Shown piece by piece: positions 23,954 to 35,300 of a stretch of DNA of 64,000 nt. The stretch spans positions 1-64,000 of the IMG/VR virus record IMGVR_UViG_3300032282_005433; one strand, 5' to 3'. The notes beneath the pieces were generated by a model. It ran no database searches. It was not told where the DNA came from and was given only the letters and a program-made list of their open reading frames with translations. The stretch comes from a virus. Numbering within the stretch: position 1 is the stretch's first letter; every line of letters begins with the position of its first letter. Position numbers and translations under genes: made by a program.

Positions 23954-26900
23954 ATGCCAAGTCCACTACTGATAGATTCTGCGGGGTTTAGAAAAAAATT
24001 GATAACAAGGAACTTAGTACCTTATGCCAAGTCCCCCAATAAAGCTGACCCCCCAATTGATTACGAAGTAATTCAATCAGATTTATCTGTTATAGATAGT
24101 CCGGACCAACTTATTGATGAACCTTCCTTTGCGAATAAATTATTTCCATTAAACCAATATGGTAATGATGGTGGATATAAACAAGTCCCTGACCCAGGTT
24201 CTTTGTTAAATAATAAATCAAATGAAGGTGAATATGGGTTCCAAGATGCCAATATAATTGATGAGGGATATGATGCTCCAAGAAATTGGAGACCATTAAA
24301 TGCTTATGCGGATACAACACAAATTTTTGATGCGGCAAATGCTATAGCATCTTTTGAAACGGTAAGACCTGACCAAGATAGAACACCAAATAGTCAACCA
24401 TATCCGGCATCAATAGTTAATTCATCATATTCTCCTGTATCTATTTTATTAACCAAAGACCCTTTAGGTAGTAATGGTTTATTAAGTCAAGATTCTTTTT
24501 TGGCTAGATTAGGTGCTGTAAAATTAAAAGAAGCATTTGAAAACAATATTAATAGGGAAGTAGCAAAAAATACTATAGGAAGAGCTAACATCTTTAATGT
24601 TAGAAGTGGTACTGACGTATTGAATTTAGTTACAGGTAGGGTTCCACTTATAGAGCCTGACTATACTATTACGATGCCAGCTAATCCTGTATTGGCAGCA
24701 ACAAGTTATGCTTTAAGATTGGCCGGAAGTATATTACCCGTATCAACAATACCTGGTTCTTATTTTGACACAAGTATTAATCCAGGACAACCAACAACAA
24801 TACAACAATTACAAAACGCTTTTAGACAATCAAATAATGGTGTTGGTAAATTTTTCAATAGATTATTAGGGGGAGATAAAACTGGCTCACAATTATTTTT
24901 AAATAATACAGGAGGAGGTCAAAAATCAAGATTATTTGGTAATTTAGATTATAACAAATTTAAACCTGATTACGACAGAACTCTATTTGATAGAGTAGCT
25001 GGAGTTCTTGTAGGGTCAACAACTAACAATAGTGATTTTTATGTTGGCTCAAAAACGTCTGACCCATCAAGAATATTTTCACCTGGAGGTGATTTACCTG
25101 TTAATGAATTTGGACAAGAAGTTCAATCTCCTGTTTATGGCCCACAAGAAATGGCTCAGTTATATGAGGGACCAAGTCAGGATGTAAGGTTGGGTGCTAA
25201 CGGACCTACATATAGTGACGGAGGTGGAGTTGAAGGAGGATTTACTTGGGTATCTCCAAAGTATAAAGGAAACGCTGGTAAAAAAGTTGGTATTGGTGGA
25301 GAAGTAACAAATCAAAGCGAAGACTTTAAACAAACATCATATGATTCAACAGAATCAACAAATAGAACATTTAGAGAAGGTTCAATACTTGATGATACTC
25401 AAAGGATTATTGATAGTCAACCAAGCGGAGGAAGAAGGTTACAACACGTAGGTAACGCTATTGACCAAGTTAGTAAAGTATTCAATGATGGATATAAAGA
25501 ATTAACAAAAGGTTCAAGAGTATTAAGTTACGTTGGTTCGATAGGAAACGAAGTTGGAACAGAATATTGTAGAGTTTTTGCAAAAGACATACCGTATCTT
25601 CAATATAATAATTTACAAAAAACAGATGGTATGACAACTGAAGGTAGAAAATTCAGTTATTCTGTTTTTGACAAAACATATAATCTTAATATTGTACCAA
25701 ATAAACGAGAAGGTGGACAGGATTCAAGTAATTTAATTGGAGACACAACTCAAATTTATGCTAAGAAATATATGTTTTCATTGGAAAACTTGGCATGGAG
25801 AACAGGCGGTTCACCTGGATATACGGTATCTGATTTGGCAATATGTGAAAGAGGACCAAATGGGGGTAGAGTAATGTGGTTTCCTCCGTATGGATTAGTT
25901 TTTACTGAAGCCGTTAGTGCGAATTGGAACACCACCGATTTTATTGGAAGACCAGAACCAATATACACATACAAAAATACAAGTAGAGGTGGTACTTTAC
26001 AATGGAAAGTTGTTGTTGACCATCCATCAGTTTTAAATGTTATTGTAAATAAAATATTAACAAATGAAACAAACAAAGCAAGAATAGACCAAATGTTAGA
26101 ATCTTTTTTTGCGGGATGTTTAAAATATGACTTATATGAATTGGCTAAAAAATATTATACAATACCACCAAATGATTTACAAAACTTACAAGATGCAATT
26201 TCATCAAAAAATTTAACAAAAGAACAATTACAATACTCACTTCAAACAGTACAATCTGGTAATAACTCTCCTGGTAATAGCGCTAGTCAACCGATTACCT
26301 CAAGTAATGGTGCAAATTCCGCACCAGAAGTAACATTTAAAACTTTTGAAAATTTAGGGTTTTATTTTGGAAATGATTATCCAAAAACTTTTGGTGTTAA
26401 TTACGATACTGAATATAGTAGATATACATCATCAAGTAATAAAACATATTATCAACAACAATCACCAAGCACTTCAGAACAAACCTCATCATTTTTTAAT
26501 AGCGTTGTAACATCTAACTATGATAAGTTATATGATTTTATAAATGAACTAGACAAACAATTAACTAATAATACAGAAGGAACTGTAACAATAACTATTG
26601 ATGGAACAACTTCACCTCCAGCATCAAAAACATATAATCAAACACTATCTGAAAAAAGAATTGATTCTGCGTTTATATTTTTTTCATCAAATACCACCAT
26701 CCAAAAGTGGATTAAAACAACAAGATTAATTATTAATAAAGGAAAGGCTTTGGGGGAAAATGCTGAGGTATTAAAATATGATGCAAAATCTGCTAAATTT
26801 ATGCCAGCAGAAAAAGTTAGTTGTAGTGATAATGATGGGGATAATCAAAAAATTTCTAAAGAAATTTATACCACAAATGCTATGGCTTGTAGAAGAGCAT

Positions 26901-29011
26901 ATATATCATCTATAATATCAACGCTGAAACAACCACCACCACAAGAACCGGTAAATGTAACACAACAAAATCCACCAGATGTTTTAGTTGGAACAAGAGT
27001 TCCGGCAACAACAAAACCACAAAATTTAGAACAAAATCCTAAACCTAATGATAATATAACAAAAAAAGTTTTAAGGGCTTTATTGTCAGAATGTGATTAT
27101 TTTGAAACAATAAAACAGGATACACCCATGGTGTATGATAATTTAAAAGAAAAATTAAAATTCTTTCAACCGGCCTTTCATTCTACAACACCTGAAGGAT
27201 TAAACTCTAGACTTACTTTTTTACAACAGTGTATGAGACCTGGAGATACAATACCAACAATAAAACAAAATTCACCTGACGGTAAACCAGAATTACAATA
27301 CAACAATGCGACAAATACGGCTTTTGGAACACCACCTGTTTTAGTGTTAAGAGTCGGTGATTTTTATAATACCAAAATTATCCCGACAAGTTTAAATATA
27401 AGTTATGAAAATTTAGATTTAAATCCTGAAGGAATTGGAATACAACCAATGATTGCAAACATTACTTTAGGGTTTAATTTTGTTGGAGGTAGCGGATTAA
27501 AAACGGCTGTTGATAAACTTCAAAATGCTTTATCGTTTAATTATTATGCCAATACTGAAATGTATGATGATAGAGCGGATGTAACGGATGACAGTTTAAA
27601 AATTATAGATAAAAACTTTTCAGATTATCTAAAAACTGTTCCACCAACAACAAATCAAGTTCAAAACAATAATGGACAATCTAATGGTGATACTATCGGG
27701 TCAATAATTTCAACAGTAAAAAATGTAAGTGGAGACACTTCAGGAACAATATCTTATGCAACATTTATGGATAATTTTTCCGAAGCATCTCAAAATTATT
27801 TTACCAATTTTATTAATAAAAGTAAAGAATCTCTTAAACAATATAATAATGCGTTACTTCAAAACTGGACGGCTGAAAGGTTATATGTTGATGGAAATTT
27901 ATTATCAAATACAATCTTTAATGTACAATTAATTGGAAAACCAAATTTAGATAGTAAAAAGAATGGATTGGCTTATAGAATAGATAAAGTATTTGACGAT
28001 TTAATATCTAACATTAAAACCGATAATGAAGAAGAACAGGATAGATTTATAAAGTACATGTCACAAAAAAAACTTGGGTTTTCTGAAAAAGTTATTAGAC
28101 AGTTAAAACATAATTATGGTAATTTTATTAAAAATAAAAAATCAAGATATCAAAACGATATAACACAGATAACACAAAGTATAACAATTGCTCAACAAAA
28201 TTATATACAGTATCTTAGTAAAGCTAATGTGTTGTTGTATCCACCAACTCCAACGGAAGGGACTGACGGGTACCAACAAAAAAATGGTAATACTGTAATA
28301 TACAATATTAGTGGAACAACAGATGTTTATCAAGGAAGCTCAGGAACAACACTAGACGAATTAAATCAAGACATTAAAAAAATTGGAGACGGATTGATTG
28401 GATATTATCAATTGGCTCAAAATCCGGTATTGTTTAGATATGAATCAACAGACTATAATGGTTATTTATTATATGGTGGAAATAGTGAAAATGATAATAC
28501 GAGCGCAAAAACATTATTAAATGAGGTTTTTAATCCATTTAGTAAATTGAAAGAGTTTACTAATAAAACTTTCAGACGAATGTATATGATTTTATCAAAC
28601 GACATCATTGACGATAAAAATTTTCAAACGTTTAAAAAAGCAATTATTGGTGATATTATGAATAATTCAACTATACTTGGTAATGGAAATACTGATATAG
28701 ACAAAGAATTTTCTTTTTATTGGTTAAGTATTGCAAAACCTAAATTTGAAAATGAAAATAATATTACAACAGAATTTCTAAATAGTATTGAAAAAGTTGC
28801 GTTTAAGGATTTCGTAGTTTATACACCTTTTCCAAAAAACAAAAAAAGAGTGTTTACTTATAACATTTCAATCAGTCCACAAAATGAACAAAAAAAATTA
28901 ATTACCGGTTTGAATAACGCAACACAGGCTGGAAATCAAAATACTAATACAAAAACATGGAACACTTCGGTTGGAACAAATGTATATATTTCTAAAATAA
29001 AATTAAACTAA
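23954..29011 (+). CDS. Large baseplate protein with OmpA-like domain
   Basis: A 1,685-residue baseplate-region protein. Residues 1 to about 600 are Gly/Asn-rich and low in recognisable motifs. Near residues 797-980 there is an OmpA-like peptidoglycan-binding pattern: ENLGFYFGNDYPK, helix NSVVTSNYDKLYDFINEL, strand VTITIDGTT, then YNQTLSEKRIDSA and a late MACRRAYIS. Near residues 1,130-1,190 the stretch VLRVGDFYNTKIIPTSLNIS and later NLDLNPEGIG resembles LysM-type tail proteins that cap the tube. I infer a baseplate/tube-initiator role, perhaps in the position of T4 gp48/gp54. It meets the gp53 gene in a TAATG junction. Confidence 0.65.
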   Translation: MPSPLLIDSAGFRKKLITRNLVPYAKSPNKADPPIDYEVIQSDLSVIDSPDQLIDEPSFANKLFPLNQYGNDGGYKQVPDPGSLLNNKSNEGEYGFQDANIIDEGYDAPRNWRPLNAYADTTQIFDAANAIASFETVRPDQDRTPNSQPYPASIVNSSYSPVSILLTKDPLGSNGLLSQDSFLARLGAVKLKEAFENNINREVAKNTIGRANIFNVRSGTDVLNLVTGRVPLIEPDYTITMPANPVLAATSYALRLAGSILPVSTIPGSYFDTSINPGQPTTIQQLQNAFRQSNNGVGKFFNRLLGGDKTGSQLFLNNTGGGQKSRLFGNLDYNKFKPDYDRTLFDRVAGVLVGSTTNNSDFYVGSKTSDPSRIFSPGGDLPVNEFGQEVQSPVYGPQEMAQLYEGPSQDVRLGANGPTYSDGGGVEGGFTWVSPKYKGNAGKKVGIGGEVTNQSEDFKQTSYDSTESTNRTFREGSILDDTQRIIDSQPSGGRRLQHVGNAIDQVSKVFNDGYKELTKGSRVLSYVGSIGNEVGTEYCRVFAKDIPYLQYNNLQKTDGMTTEGRKFSYSVFDKTYNLNIVPNKREGGQDSSNLIGDTTQIYAKKYMFSLENLAWRTGGSPGYTVSDLAICERGPNGGRVMWFPPYGLVFTEAVSANWNTTDFIGRPEPIYTYKNTSRGGTLQWKVVVDHPSVLNVIVNKILTNETNKARIDQMLESFFAGCLKYDLYELAKKYYTIPPNDLQNLQDAISSKNLTKEQLQYSLQTVQSGNNSPGNSASQPITSSNGANSAPEVTFKTFENLGFYFGNDYPKTFGVNYDTEYSRYTSSSNKTYYQQQSPSTSEQTSSFFNSVVTSNYDKLYDFINELDKQLTNNTEGTVTITIDGTTSPPASKTYNQTLSEKRIDSAFIFFSSNTTIQKWIKTTRLIINKGKALGENAEVLKYDAKSAKFMPAEKVSCSDNDGDNQKISKEIYTTNAMACRRAYISSIISTLKQPPPQEPVNVTQQNPPDVLVGTRVPATTKPQNLEQNPKPNDNITKKVLRALLSECDYFETIKQDTPMVYDNLKEKLKFFQPAFHSTTPEGLNSRLTFLQQCMRPGDTIPTIKQNSPDGKPELQYNNATNTAFGTPPVLVLRVGDFYNTKIIPTSLNISYENLDLNPEGIGIQPMIANITLGFNFVGGSGLKTAVDKLQNALSFNYYANTEMYDDRADVTDDSLKIIDKNFSDYLKTVPPTTNQVQNNNGQSNGDTIGSIISTVKNVSGDTSGTISYATFMDNFSEASQNYFTNFINKSKESLKQYNNALLQNWTAERLYVDGNLLSNTIFNVQLIGKPNLDSKKNGLAYRIDKVFDDLISNIKTDNEEEQDRFIKYMSQKKLGFSEKVIRQLKHNYGNFIKNKKSRYQNDITQITQSITIAQQNYIQYLSKANVLLYPPTPTEGTDGYQQKNGNTVIYNISGTTDVYQGSSGTTLDELNQDIKKIGDGLIGYYQLAQNPVLFRYESTDYNGYLLYGGNSENDNTSAKTLLNEVFNPFSKLKEFTNKTFRRMYMILSNDIIDDKNFQTFKKAIIGDIMNNSTILGNGNTDIDKEFSFYWLSIAKPKFENENNITTEFLNSIEKVAFKDFVVYTPFPKNKKRVFTYNISISPQNEQKKLITGLNNATQAGNQNTNTKTWNTSVGTNVYISKIKLN

Positions 29012-29334
29012 TGGGATTTCCTTACTATAATAGATATAGCGAATTTTTAATAAATGGAGAACAAACAGTGGTTCCTTTTGTTTATTTACCTCAAAAGACA
29101 ACTGATAAGGCTTATATATATAAAGTTGCTAAAAGTAGGTTGGATAAAGTTTCTCAAGAATATTATAACTCACCTTATTTTGGATGGCTAATTTTGCAAG
29201 CAAATCCTCAATTCGGAGGGCTAGAAAATTATATATATGATGGTGCAGTATTGATTATTCCATTTCCGCTCATACCATCATTACAGGACTATAAAGCGGC
29301 ATTAGAAAATCATTTTTATTATTATGGCAGGTAA
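29011..29334 (+). CDS. gp53: Baseplate wedge protein gp53-like (LysM fold)
   Basis: A 107-residue small baseplate protein. The middle YIYKVAKSRLDKVSQEYYNS followed by FGWLILQANPQF and GAVLIIPFPL is the LysM-like core of the gp53 / tail protein X family. T4 gp53 has 196 residues, so this is a compact version. gp53 clamps wedges onto the hub. It is coupled to its neighbours by one-base (TAATG) and 11-base overlaps, showing that the OmpA-domain protein, gp53 and the hub are made together. Confidence 0.8.
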   Translation: MGFPYYNRYSEFLINGEQTVVPFVYLPQKTTDKAYIYKVAKSRLDKVSQEYYNSPYFGWLILQANPQFGGLENYIYDGAVLIIPFPLIPSLQDYKAALENHFYYYGR

Positions 29335-32300
29335 ATATACATCAGATAATAGCGGAAACATTCTTGTTGAATTTGACTACAATAATATTATTGTTGTTGA
29401 CCCAAATAAAACAATTGATGCTTTTGGAAAAGTATCTGAAAGATTAATTGACCATGAAAATATGGTCATGTATGCTAACCTTGAAGCGGAAATAGTGCCA
29501 AGAACTAAATTGGCTATTGGAGGTAGTCCTGAAGATAGGTTAAGAACATTATCAATCGCCAAAATAAATTTTTTAAAACCGTCAAAAAATGGATATTTGG
29601 ATGATGGTTATTATGATGAACTTACAGGTAAAGATACGTTAAATAAAACTGGTCAAAATCAAACTAAAGAAGAAACAATTTATCCTAAAAATGGTAGTAA
29701 ACCTTACATTGTAAATACTGTTGTTGACCCACAAAATGTTATTGATAATGGATTACTTGGTATTACAAGCATAATTGTAACCACAAATACATCTTTTATA
29801 CCATCAGTTACAATTGAACTTGAAGATGTACAAGGAAGAGCATTATTCCAACTTGGAAATAATTCACCATATTCGGCGTTTTTTAACATGCCGTTTTGTC
29901 CCTTTTATTTAACTTTAAAGGGGTATTATGGACAAGCTATAAGATATCAATTAAATCTTGAAAGATTCAATGCTAGATTTAATTCACTTAGCGGAAACTA
30001 CGGAGTTACTTTAACTTTTCATGGATTTAAATTCAATGTATTAAATGAGATTTCAGTGGGTAACTTGGTCGCCACACCAAACATGTATAGTCAAAGATTT
30101 GATGTTACAAAATCAGTAACAGATTTGTCGCAAAACAATACAAATGTGGAAGGGCAAGTAAAACAATCAGGAAACAATAAACAAGCGTCAAATAGTAAAG
30201 ACGCTATTGTTGAACAACTATTGACTGAAAAAGGATATCAAAAAATTGTTGAAGTTTATAGCGAATATAAATCAAAAGGATTACTCGCCCCAAATTTTCC
30301 AGAACTTACCTTAATTCAATTATCAGCTAAATTAGATAATTTTGAGAAAACAATTGCCGATTCATATAAAAAAGCGGATTTGGAACCACTAACAAATATT
30401 CGAACATATAAAGAAAATTTAAAAAAATATTTTGATGAAATAAGAACGGCTCAAAATTCTTGGTTTAACACATTTTTAAATCCAAGACCAATTATTTTAA
30501 TCGATAAAACTTTAGTTTATACTTTTAGAGAAAATCTTGATACTGCAGCAAAAAGTGGAGCGGAAACAAAACTAAAAGAAATTGTTGAGAGATATAATGG
30601 ACTTTTAGCAAATAACCCAACGTTAGGTAATAAATCAAAAACCGAAATTAAAAATAGTATTAAATATGATATTTTTAAAAAAGATGTTAATTTTAATTTA
30701 ATAGATTGGAAAGAAACAACAAAAAGACAAACCGGTGTTACAACGGCAACAATTGAAAGTATAAAAAAAATAATAGAAACATATAAAGATTTATTTAAAT
30801 TAACATTCGATATTAAACTTGAGGATATTGGAATTAACAACATTCAAGTTCCAATACCTGAAAAAATTGTTCCACCTAGTTTTTTTGTATTTGATGGAGA
30901 AGAAAGATTTGATAAGACAATTTCAAGAATGGAAGCCGAAGCAAATAAAAAATTGTCAGAATACGAAACATTGTTAACTGCGGATTTAGCTAAAAAAATT
31001 GAAAGTTCTACAACAGGAATTGGGTTTAAACCAACAGTAAGAAATATAACAGCGGTTATTATGGCATCTGCAGAAGCGTTTATAAGATTGATGGACGATG
31101 TTCATACTAATGCTTGGAATGTTAAGTATGACCCTATTAGAAAGAGGGCAATTATGGATAATCCATCTTCAGCTCCAAGTACTGAAAATAGAGGGAACAT
31201 TAAAATTTCTGCCAATGCTCAACAAGCAAATCAAGGATTGAGTACTGCTCAAGAACCAGTTTATCCTTGGCCACAATTTTTTGTGGAAACACCGGAAGAT
31301 AAAAAAGGAAGATTTCAATTAAAATATATTGCCGACCCATCAATTGTTGACCAAACACAAGGATGGAATTATCAAGTATGGCCTGAAGTTGAGTTTGTTG
31401 AAGAATTTTTGAGAGGACTTATTAAAAGGTCTGATAATCCAACATCACAACCCACAACAGATTCTAATACAGTAACAAATTTAATTAATATAAATGCCAT
31501 TGAATTTCCACAAACAGGAATTGCTTATCAAAATAAAGAAGAAATTAAGTTTTTTTATGAAATTTGGGAAAGACAATTATTAACATCTCATTATTCTGGA
31601 TTAATAAGAGCAAATCAAAACCAAGTTAGTGATTTAATTACTTTAAACATTGAAACAGAAACTAATAATATTGTTACTAGTTTAGGTGTTAGTTCACCTT
31701 ATTTGGCATTAAAGTTAAAAAACTTTAACTATAATTCGAACGATTATCAATCTTTTTTGAAAGATATATCAAATCAAGGAACGGGAAGAGCGTATCAAGA
31801 TTTTATAAAAGATTTTTATGTCACCCCATATATTAAAGGTATTACTGAAAATTCATTTAGTATTTTAAATGTTACCGATTTAGGTAAAACACCACAAAAT
31901 AGTCCGCAATCGCCAGCATTAACTCAATTAGTAAAAAACGCATCAAACGAACCTTTAATTGTTGATACATATCCGTTTACAAATAATGAATGGGTGACTA
32001 AAAATATGAATTTGAGTTCTAATAATCAAAATCAATACGTTTATAATACAAATAAAGTTTTAACTGTTTTTCAAGATAGAAATGTAATTGCCAATTTTAA
32101 TGATGTATATAACTATACAGTTAATAGACCTGTTACAAATTTTTCATATTTAAATGTTAGTATACCTGCAATAACAAATTCTGAAGAATTAAATGCTTTT
32201 TATTTTAAAAGAAAACCAAAAGACTTTATTCCTAGTGAAGGGTATTGTTATTTTGTTTCTCCAAATAAAAATACGGGAAATCAGATACCAACAATACTTA

Positions 32301-35300
32301 ATACGAGTAAAAAAACAACGTCAATTTTAAACACACCTTATTTTATAAACGCAATTCAAAATGGTGTATATAATGTAAGAGGAAAAGATAAATACCCATA
32401 TATTCAAGCGGCATATCTTTTCTTAAACTCATTACCATTGGCATCTTTGAGAGAAAGATACCAATCTTTAAACAGTGAAAATTTGGATTATATCTCATCA
32501 TGTTTAAAGAAATTTGGAGCAATACATAAGATGCCATATCCGTGGGTTTTAAAATTTGGTTCTTTATGGTATAGGTATAAAAAATATAAAGAATCTGGCG
32601 TTGATATATTGGATGGAATATGGAGTAATTTTAATTATACTGAAAATTATGACCCGATAACAAATTCGATAGATAAAGAATATACTTTTACAAATACAGG
32701 AGAAGTTAATGAAACAAATATTGTTTTACAAGAAGAAGTTCAAATAGACGAAGGTCGACCAACAATAAAATTACAACCAGGATTTTATCCAAAAGTGGTT
32801 AATGATTTTAATGTATTTTATAATGGGTATGATTTATATAGTGGATATACGAGCGAAGAGATTCAAAAAAGTGTTAATAATGGGTTAAAAATATTTAACT
32901 TACAAGGTTCTAACATTAGTGGGATTCAAGGATACAAGGCATTAAATTTAAAAACTTGGTCTGTTTTATTACCGGATAAAATAGATGATTACTTAAGTGG
33001 TTCAGACTGTGCTCCAAAAGACAATACAAAAGAAGAAAAGTATTTTGTTGTCCCTTCTTTCGGTTCAATGATTAATCAAACAAAATCAGAATGTTTTATT
33101 GGAAATACCACAGTTGTGGATTTAACAAACAACCCTTCAATGTATAATGGTTCGGTTAGATTATTATGGGGTTCCTCCAACTACGGTTATTTTGATAATG
33201 ACCAAACGGTTAAACCAGAACCAGATTCTTATTTAAATTTTATTGACCCTAAAACAACGGAACAAACCCCAATGTCTTTATTGTCGGTTAACACATATTC
33301 AAAAATAGAAGAAATATTTTCTGTTTTTGATAAAAATGTTTTGGATAAATTTGAACAAGAGTTTTTAAATTTTTGTAAACCAGTTACAGATATAGATTTA
33401 GGGTTGATTACATTTGAACCTATTGACGCTTCTCAAATTGATATGAATAGTGGGTTTAAAAATTTCCAACTTTTATTTAGACATTTAATGACAATAAATC
33501 CTAAAGACAAAGCAACACCAGAACAAACATATTTTGAAGACACTATAAAAAATCAATTAACAAATTATGTAAATATTATAAAATCTTTTTTAGAATATGA
33601 TGTTATTTTGAGATATGGTAATCCATCAAATTATAATAGAAGGGTTTTTGATTCATTCATTTCATTAAACACAACACCAATAGTAGATAGTCCGATTCAG
33701 TTTAATCCGTATGTTATTGGTAGTTTACCTTCAAAATCAGGGCAAACAACTCTTGAAAGTTCTAAAATAAAATATCCATCTGAATGGTTGGCTTTAGAAA
33801 CAGAAGTTGGATTTTCAACTATACCTGAATTAGTATATAAAAATACCGGTTCCTTTATCACTGATTTTTTTATTGATAATAACATAGAATTTAGTGTTGA
33901 AAATATTGTCATATGTAATCAATTAATTAAAATGTATGCAACACAAAAATTAAATAATACCTCGCTCAATAGCGTAGAATTTAAGGCGGATTTATATCTG
34001 TATTTGAGTGATATGACAAATTTGCAATACAATTTTTTTAATACAACTTTAACCAAAGTAAGAGCAACATTACCAAATTATCAACAATTACCTGAAAAAA
34101 CAATACAAAGTGCTGTTGATGGAGAAGTGGGTAAAGTTCAAACTTACGAATCATTTAAAGCAATAAATGATAAATGGATTGCTGGTTCTGATTTTAAAAC
34201 AAAAACTTTGTTTGAAGATTTTATGTTTTTGGATAGAGCTTCAAGAAATATTGGAGACACAATTTTAGTGGATATTTTTAGTTTAAAAAACACACTAAAG
34301 GAAAGTTCTTTAAATATGAAAATGAGTGTGTATACACTCATAAGCGGTATTTTGATAAAAAATAATTTTGTAATAATGCCATTACCGGCATATGTTAATT
34401 TTTATAATGTACAAGATGTAAATGGACTTATACAAGATAACGCTGAAGGGTCATTAGATTTTGCAAATAATATGTGGGGAACATTTTTAAATGTTGATTA
34501 TAGAAACTCAAGCCCAAAAATGGTTTGTTTTTACGCTAGTAAACCATCAGGGTTATTAGATTTACCAAAGGGTAATTTTAGATTTAGAGATGATTCTTTT
34601 GATATGAGAAGAGCATCTGAAAGTCCATTAATAGAAGATTTTAAAAATAAAAAAGATTGGGCGGTTTCAAATAAATGTGTTGGGTTTAATGTGGATATTG
34701 GTATAAGAAGTCAAAATGTATTTTATTCTTTTAATGTTTCACAAGACAACGGAAAAGCAACTTCCGAAACTATTCAAACTTATTTAGACTTGGCCAGCAA
34801 TTTTACAGGAAAAAATGTTGCAACACAAAATGTAAGTTTATATAATTTATATACACAAAGAAGTTATCAATGTCAAGTTTTTAGTTTTGGTAATGCAATG
34901 ATACAACCGATGATGTATTTTAATCTTAGACACGTACCAATGTTTAATGGACCATATGTTATTACTGAAGTATCTCACACAATAACACCTGGACAATTTC
35001 AAACAAAATTTAGTGGAACTAGACAAGGAATATATGATTTACCGTCAATTGACAATTACCTCCAAAGTATTAATCAAAATCTATTAACAAAAATAGAAGA
35101 TATGATTAAAACAAAAAAAGAAGAAGCAATTAACGTAACGATTACTAATGAAAGTAAAACAGCAAATACATCTCAAAAGTCTGACAATACTAAAAGTACA
35201 ACTAATAGTTGTACCACTAAATTAGTACCGGCTTATGAAAAATATATTGTTGAAAACGAAGTGCAGACTAATTTAACTCCGCAACAATTGGTTGATGCTA

